Assembly: GCF_020520425.1 (NCBI RefSeq)
Contig: NC_079487.1
Location: 86,433,141 to 86,497,140, forward strand
DNA: 64,000 bases
Source of the DNA: Spinacia oleracea
Lineage: Eukaryota; Streptophyta; Magnoliopsida; Caryophyllales; Amaranthaceae
Direction: 5' to 3'
The position numbers were made by a program, and so were the translations under genes. A model generated the notes under the pieces. The model worked only from the letters and a program-made list of their open reading frames with translations, had not been told where the DNA came from and did not search any database. Shown in pieces: positions 58,985-64,000 of this stretch; position 1 is the stretch's first letter, and every line of letters starts with the position of its first letter.

Positions 58985-59754
58985 TTAATCTACTGAGATT
59001 GCCATGCAAAGAATAGCATATCCAGGAACTCTGGAAAGAGCATCAGCAGCCAAGTTTTCCTTTCCAGATTTATATTGGATGTCATAATCAAATCCCATAA
59101 GCTTGAAAAGCCAGAATTGCTGGAAGGGTGTGGACACTTTCTGCTGAAGAAACCACTTTAAACTTTTCTGGTCAGTTCTATAGTGAAATGAGAGCTCATT
59201 AAATATTGTTCCCACTTCTGAACAGCAAACACTATGGCAAGTAACTCTTTTTCATACACAGATAGCTTCTGCCACTTAGGGCCTAAAGCTCTGCTTATAA
59301 AAGCTAAAGGATGATTATCTTGCATCAAAACTTCTCTAATACCAGTATTAGATGCATCTGTCTCTACCACAAAGCTCTTTGACAAGTCGGGAACTGCTAG
59401 CACAGGTGTAGAAACCAGTGCTTGTTTGAGAGAAGTGAAGGTTGTCTGAGCTTTATCAGACCAAGCAAAAGACCCCTTTTTAAGAAAATCAGTTAATGGT
59501 TTGCTAATGATAGAGTAATGCATAACAAATTTCCTGTAATAACCAGCTAACCCCAATAAACTTCTCAATTCCTTGACTGTCTTAGGTACAGGCCACAACA
59601 GCAATCTTATTAGGTCTGTTTCCACTCCCAATGCAGAAATGTAATGGCCAAGGTATTCCACCTTATCAATGGAAAAGCTACATTTACTGGCTTTGGAAAA
59701 CATTTTGTTGCTTCTCATCAATTCAAACACTTGAGCCAAATGAGACCAGTTTTT
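58985..59754 (-). pseudogene. Chromovirus RNase H region, frameshifted
   Basis: It continues the RT frame after TAG 59755-59757: YLGHYISALGVETD, then LRSLLGLAGYYRKFV and VVETDASNTGIREVL. A shift near 59200 splits the HFTIELT/YRTDQKSLKWFL junction. It ends YKSGKENLAADALSRV at about 59030. This is the normal gypsy RNase H order. Confidence 0.85.
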
Positions 59755-60369
59755 CTATTTGGATTTGCTGTAAACCAATATATCATCAAAGAAAACTAAA
59801 ACACATTTTCTCAGTAAAGGCTTAAACACACTGTACATCCAACTCTGAAAGGAGGCAGGTGCATTGGTTAAGCCAAATGGCATAACTAAGAACTCAAAGT
59901 GGCCTGAGTGTGTTTTGAAAGCGGTTTTATAGACATCTCTTTCATGAACTCTAAGTTGGTGATAGCCAGCTCTCAAATCCAACTTAGTGAACACTGAAGC
60001 ACATGCTAGTTCATCAATTAACTCATCAATAACAGGAATAGGAAACTTGTTTTTTATGGTTCTGTTGTTTAGTTCCCTATAATCAACACATAGTCTACAA
60101 GTACCATCCTTCTTTCCTACCAAGACCACGGGAGATACAAATGGACTTGAACTGTTCTGTATAACACCCCTTTCCAGCATATCTTGAACTAATTGTTCAA
60201 TTACATCTCTTTTCTTTAAAAGATATCTGTAAGGCCTAATGTTTACAGGTCTAGCATTAGGTTCTAAAGGAATGGTATGATCAAATACCCCCCTGTGAGG
60301 TGGTAACTCTTCAGGGTCAGCAAATATATCCTTATATTGCTCTTTTAAAGCTTCTAATTCACTTATATT
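59755..60369 (-). pseudogene. Chromovirus reverse transcriptase
   Basis: The frame is continuous with gag-protease. After TAG 60370-60372 come [19 protein letters not shown] and [14 protein letters not shown]. Then follow [45 protein letters not shown] and the catalytic [11 protein letters not shown] (about 59765-59800). The domain is complete apart from the bounding stops. Confidence 0.9.
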
Positions 60370-61992
60370 CTATTGTTGTTTGTCTGACTGTTGTACATGC
60401 TGAAATGACACATCTCTTGCTTGTAATTGACAAAGTTGTACTGCATTGCTAATCAGTTTTACTGAAGGAGCACCTTCCACCACCTTCACCTTTTGTGGGT
60501 GCATACCTTGTAAGATAAACTGACAACCATCTAAGTTAAATTCCATCAGCAGAGCTTTAAAGTCCCAACAAATAGGTCCCAATGTTGCTAGCCATTGAAC
60601 CCCAAGAACCATATCACAGCCCCCCAAAGAAATCAACATCATATCAGCTGTAAAGGATTTACCCTGCATAACCCAAGTAAAACCTTTAGAAACATGTTGA
60701 CATTATAGGTGGTTACCATCAGCTACAATTACATGTTTTGAGGGTATAGATTCAATCACACACCCCATTTTCTTGGCTAACTCCAAATCCAAGAAGTTGT
60801 GAGTACTTCTAGAATCAACCAGAACATGAAATAATTTGTTGTTTCTCATGCCTTTTACTCTCATTGTTTGGAAATTCTGGTTACCAGATAATGCATTAAG
60901 GGATAGGATTGGTTTGGCTACCCCAGTGCTATCCAACTCATCATCCTCATCATCCTCACTAGCTTCTGACCCTTTATCTTCATTACTACTAGATATTTCA
61001 ATAGTGAACAAATGTGGTTCCTTGAATTGACATTTGTGTGTTCTATCATATGGTGCATCACAGTAATAGCACAGGCCCTTAGCAATTTTTTCAGCTCTCA
61101 CATCTGCTGGAATATGCCTAAAGTTTTTGGCATATCTTGGGTTGAATTTGGTCATTTGAGTGGGTTTTGTGTTTGGAGTAGGTAATAATGCAGGTAGGCT
61201 AGTGTTTGCAGGTTTGTTTGAGTTCAGAGGTATGGCTTGGATAGCTTTTTGAGAATAGTGAAATGGTTTGGCTGTATGGGTTTTCTGTGAGACTACTGCA
61301 AGTTGTTCCTCCTGTAGTCTAGCAAATTCTACTGCTTCAGCAATTGTATTGGGCCTAAAATATTTGACAAAAGGTTTAACAGTAGGATTTAAACCCCAAA
61401 TAAAACTTTCCAACACAAATTCTTCAGGTAACCCATGGTGAGTATTTAGAACATCTGGTTTCAAGTGTTCAAAGTTGTCAAGGTATGTTTCTATAGAGTC
61501 AGTTTCCTGCAACTTATTGAACTGTTCTACAGTATTAGTACCCCTGCTATCTTTACACCTAGAAGACAAATCTAGACAAAACTCACCCCAATCGACATTT
61601 CTTTTAACTGACAAATAGCTTGTCACCCATTTTTTAGCCTTGTCAACCATATTTAGTGAAGCCAAATCTACTTTATGGTCATCACTAACATTGCAGAGAC
61701 TAAAATATCTGCTACATTTCTTGATCCATACTCTACTATTAGTGCCATCAAACTTAGGAAAAGATATCTTAGGGTTGTACCCCAGAGTTTTAGAAGCATT
61801 ACCATCCCTTGGAGTTTCTGTATACTTGTTGTTTTCAGAACTAGAATCCCTCATTTGATTCTTCATTTCCAGCAGCAAACTCATCAATCCGTCCAATTTC
61901 TTGGATTGATCTTCAATCTTAGCAGATTGACTCTCAACCCTTTTTTATTGTTCAAGCATTTTTTCCGCCAATTGTCTCAAATGATCATCCAT
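60370..61992 (-). pseudogene. Chromovirus gag and protease
   Basis: The start is ATG 61992. A TAA at 61945-61947 stops it after 15 codons. Gag has ISFPKFDGTNSRVWIKKC and FLDNFEHL-type segments, then a CCHC-type knuckle, CYYCDAPYDRTHKC. The protease active site reads VLVDSRSTHNFLD where DSG is expected, a Gly-to-Arg change that should inactivate it. TAA 60703-60705 and TAG 60370-60372 interrupt the rest (GGCDMVLGVQWLATLGP). No frameshift to this point. Confidence 0.85.
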
Positions 61993-62185
61993 TGCTCGTC
62001 TAGTTACAGGAGCCAGGTTGGATTACAATCAATCAATACTCAAATTTCTTGAATCTAAGCCCAGGTTATCCATTCCTCCAATTGTCTCAAATGATCATTC
62101 ATTGCTCGTCTAGTTGCAGGAGCCAGGTTGGATTACAATCAATCAATACTCCAATTTCTTGAATCTAAGCCCAGGTTATTCAAAC
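61971..62185. repeat. 110-bp tandem duplication over the chromovirus gag start
   Basis: ATTGTCTCAAATGATCATCC at 61971 recurs at 62081 with the following CTCGTCTAGTT... and ...AAGCCCAGGTTAT. The duplication covers the leader and the start codon, giving two potential starts. Confidence 0.8.
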
Positions 62186-62278
62186 AATCAATTCGATTAA
62201 CAGAATTTGTGGTTCGATTTCTTAGAAGATCACACTGACTGAAAAAATCGAATGTGATCAGATTGGCTCTGATACCAA

Positions 62279-62617
62279 TGTTGCAAGAAGCTACCTTCTC
62301 TGCAGGATATTCCTCAAGATTGAGGATAGATGTTGATAGAAGAAGAAGAAGAAGAAGAAGAAGAAGAAGAAGAAGAAGAAGAAGAAGAAGAAGAAGAAGA
62401 AGAAAAGTTTGTAATACTATTCAATGATTGAACTGAAATTACAACATTGTATTTATATTACAATCTCAATCAGTTAGCTTGTGTATAAAACCAACTCTAA
62501 CAGAATCAGTTACACAAGAATAGGGCCAAAAATCAAATGCTAACAGAAAGTCAACAAACTTCAAAGTCAATATGTTGACTTTTGATCTTTGACTTATTCA
62601 TAATTCTTCCCTTAACA
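62279..62617 (-). repeat. Chromovirus 5' LTR
   Basis: Same termini as the left LTR, with an expanded GAA run. Confidence 0.9.
62336..62404. repeat. (AAG)n microsatellite in the 5' LTR
   Basis: About 22 uninterrupted AGA/GAA triplets where the other LTR has a mixed GAA/GAG tract. Confidence 0.9.
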
Positions 62618-62903
62618 AAAATAGAATCTTGTTTATTCAAAAAACAAACCTTAAAAGAACAAACATAAAAATACGAAGTATTTAGTATACATTTTTATTA
62701 AATAATTTAAGCAAATAGAACATTTCGAGGTTGCTCACTTTTTATTTTTTAATGCAGAAACGATCAAATTATATTAACGAGCTAAGTCTTAAAACGTTTC
62801 GAGGATTATCACTTGATCAGTATAAAATATTACACGAACAAAAATAAACACACTTATTTTATTGAGCCTCTAATAAAAAAAATTATGGGAAAATTATTAT
62901 TAA
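62618..62903. other. 3' flank of the germin-like gene
   Basis: AT-rich DNA with no gene; the first five bases are the chromovirus target duplication. Confidence 0.5.
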
Positions 62904-63530
62904 CTAGGCAGTGCCAAATAGCCTCTTCATCCTCATCACCTCACCTTGATTTAGAAGAGTGATTTGTTGAGCGATATCAGCAGGTAAATTGCCGGCAAAT
63001 AAGGAGGTGGTGGTGAATTGGACAGCTGGGTTTGCACCGTTCAAGCTAACAATGGCAGTAGCCGGGGTTCTACCAACATTGATTTGAAAATGAAGCATGG
63101 CCTGTGGAAAGATCATAACGTCTCCAACTTCGAGCCTTCTGTAAAATGCATTATTACTTGCGTCAATGAATCCTGCAATTATAGATCCTCTTGTCACGAT
63201 TATAACTTCTGACGTTCGGTGGGAGTGTACTGGAATAACTCCGCCAACGGCAAAGTCCAGCCTTGCCATGGAGATACCTAAACCATTCAAAGCCGGGAAA
63301 TTATCTACAAACCCCAAAGTGACATTACTTCTAAATAGATTTGCAGTAAAGCTTTCATAGCGAAAGCCAGTGAAAACAAAATCATCAGTGGTGACATTAG
63401 AAGGATCCTTGCAAGCGAATCCTTCGGGTCCCCTTGGAAGGGTAGTATCTCCCACACAAAAGTCGAGCTCAATAGCTTGACAAAGAGAAACCAGGAGAGT
63501 AAAGGCGAAGAATGTTACAAGGTTATTCAT
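62904..63530 (-). CDS. Germin-like protein (cupin), intact, 208 residues
   Basis: Germin-like proteins are secreted apoplastic beta-barrel cupins, often metal-binding hexamers with superoxide dismutase or auxin-binding-like roles. The single-exon frame starts ATG 63530 and ends 62904. A signal peptide of about 19 residues (MNNLVTFFAFTLLVSLCQA) is followed by Cys25 and Cys40, the usual disulfide pair, and possible N-glycosylation sites at Asn45 and Asn69. Box 1 shows GGVIPVHSHRTSEV with ligands His102, His104 and Glu108; box 2 is GDVMIFPQAMLHFQINVG with His147. Length is normal for the family. Gly-Leu-Gly-Ile-Ser and the overall style suggest the ABP19/20-like subfamily, an inference. It is the sister of the pseudogene at 28921-47391. 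Confidence 0.95.
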   Translation of the reverse strand: MNNLVTFFAFTLLVSLCQAIELDFCVGDTTLPRGPEGFACKDPSNVTTDDFVFTGFRYESFTANLFRSNVTLGFVDNFPALNGLGISMARLDFAVGGVIPVHSHRTSEVIIVTRGSIIAGFIDASNNAFYRRLEVGDVMIFPQAMLHFQINVGRTPATAIVSLNGANPAVQFTTTSLFAGNLPADIAQQITLLNQGEVMRMKRLFGTA

Positions 63531-63630
63531 GTCGGAAACTAATTGTTGTGTATAGGAAGAATAAGGGCAAATTTGTTTATTTAGCTTGAGATGGTTGTTT
63601 GTTTGGTTATAGTAGCCGCGATGTGCAACC

Positions 63631-63640
63631 TATTTATAGA
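63631..63640 (-). promoter_or_regulatory. TATA box of the germin-like gene
   Basis: TCTATAAATA on the minus strand, about 100 bp upstream of the start codon, conserved in the pseudogene. Confidence 0.7.
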
Positions 63641-64000
63641 TTCTTGGAGCTGACTTTGGAGGACTTGTCCCGTTCAAAGATACAGATGAAGTTGGAAGTC
63701 AATATATTTGTAATTAAGATGGTCATAGAAGAATGGAACTTAAATAATTGTTTAGTAAAGTCAAATATGATACTTCGTATTTCAGTTTAGGAAATAGAGA
63801 ATTCAAAGATTGTGTACTCTATCAATAATTCAAAGATGATGCTCTTATATGGTTATGAATGTACACGCAGACCTGCAATAGCGATATCAGGAAATTTATA
63901 GTAAAGATTTAAAAATTCAGCAAGCAATATTTTTAGGTAAAATGTTAAACATTATTTTTGATATTGTATATATACTTCCTCCGTTTTTTTATTATTAAAC
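63641..64000. other. Upstream flank of the germin-like gene
   Basis: There is no further gene. At about 63972 a CTTCCTCCGTTTTT sequence preceded by TA looks like the left end of another Stowaway-like MITE cut by the window edge. Confidence 0.4.

Larger units (their letters stand above)
57155..62617 (-). mobile_element. Chromovirus Ty3/gypsy element, 5.46 kb (Reina-like size and layout)
   Basis: LTRs are 57155-57519 and 62279-62617, with a perfect AAAAT target duplication (57150-57154, 62618-62622). PBS TGGTATCAGAGCC lies next to the right LTR and a purine-rich tract (GGAGGATGGAA, 57520-57530) next to the left. Minus-strand order is gag, protease, RT, RNase H, integrase with a chromodomain-like C-terminus. 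Gag through RT stays in one frame with four stops; later parts are shifted. Small size and single long gag-pol suit the Reina group, an inference. Confidence 0.9.

Overview
This 64 kb window is plant nuclear DNA, almost entirely transposable elements, with one apparently intact protein-coding host gene. The elements are typical of a dicot: Tat-lineage and chromovirus Ty3/gypsy, Ty1/copia, an En/Spm CACTA element, a LINE, Helitrons and Stowaway-like MITEs. From memory the element mix and germin family suit Caryophyllales (spinach/beet/quinoa group), but I cannot confirm the species.

Layout. 1-1937: 3' tail and LTR of a Tat-like gypsy element entering from the left on the + strand. 2547-2999 plus 19099-about 20890: one chromovirus-like LTR split by a 16.1 kb CACTA transposon (3000-19098). 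The CACTA carries a TNP2 transposase (14562-17867, one reading frame of about 1,102 codons broken by three stops) and a spliced second gene (3606-10372) with a plant-transposase domain, a DUF8039-like domain and a C-terminal Ulp1/C48 cysteine protease. One intron of that second gene is filled by about 19 copies of a 161-bp repeat in exact register; a related array lies inverted between the two genes. About 20900-27300: fragment of another element carrying minus-strand spliced plant-mobile-domain (PMD) and DUF7745-like genes. 27640-28315: two minisatellites.

28921-47391: a germin-like pseudogene split by a 4.85 kb Copia element (target duplication CTTAC). One LTR of that Copia is itself split by a 13.0 kb Tat-like gypsy element (29475-42470, target duplication ACATC). 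The gypsy has RT, a classical RNase H, a second archaeal-type RNase H and integrase on the minus strand, no recognisable gag, and a spliced PMD gene on the opposite strand with its own promoter-like region. 47701-about 51010: 5'-truncated LINE. 51211-53089: an unidentified 1.88 kb retroposon-like insertion whose uninterrupted target survives as a paralogue at 54079-54245. 53198-54078: three adjacent short Helitrons. 54250-57150: AT-rich DNA with three MITEs. 57155-62617: a 5.46 kb chromovirus with a perfect AAAAT target duplication. 62904-63530: intact germin-like gene, the sister of the broken copy.

Order of events. A germin-like gene was duplicated; one copy was hit by Copia and then by the Tat element. 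Separately, CACTA entered an old chromovirus LTR. The features that look least explained are the antisense spliced PMD cassettes, the GCGC-rich semi-palindromic motifs lying upstream of TATA boxes in both LTRs and PMD cassettes, the intron-embedded 161-bp satellite of the CACTA, and the unnamed 1.88 kb retroposon.
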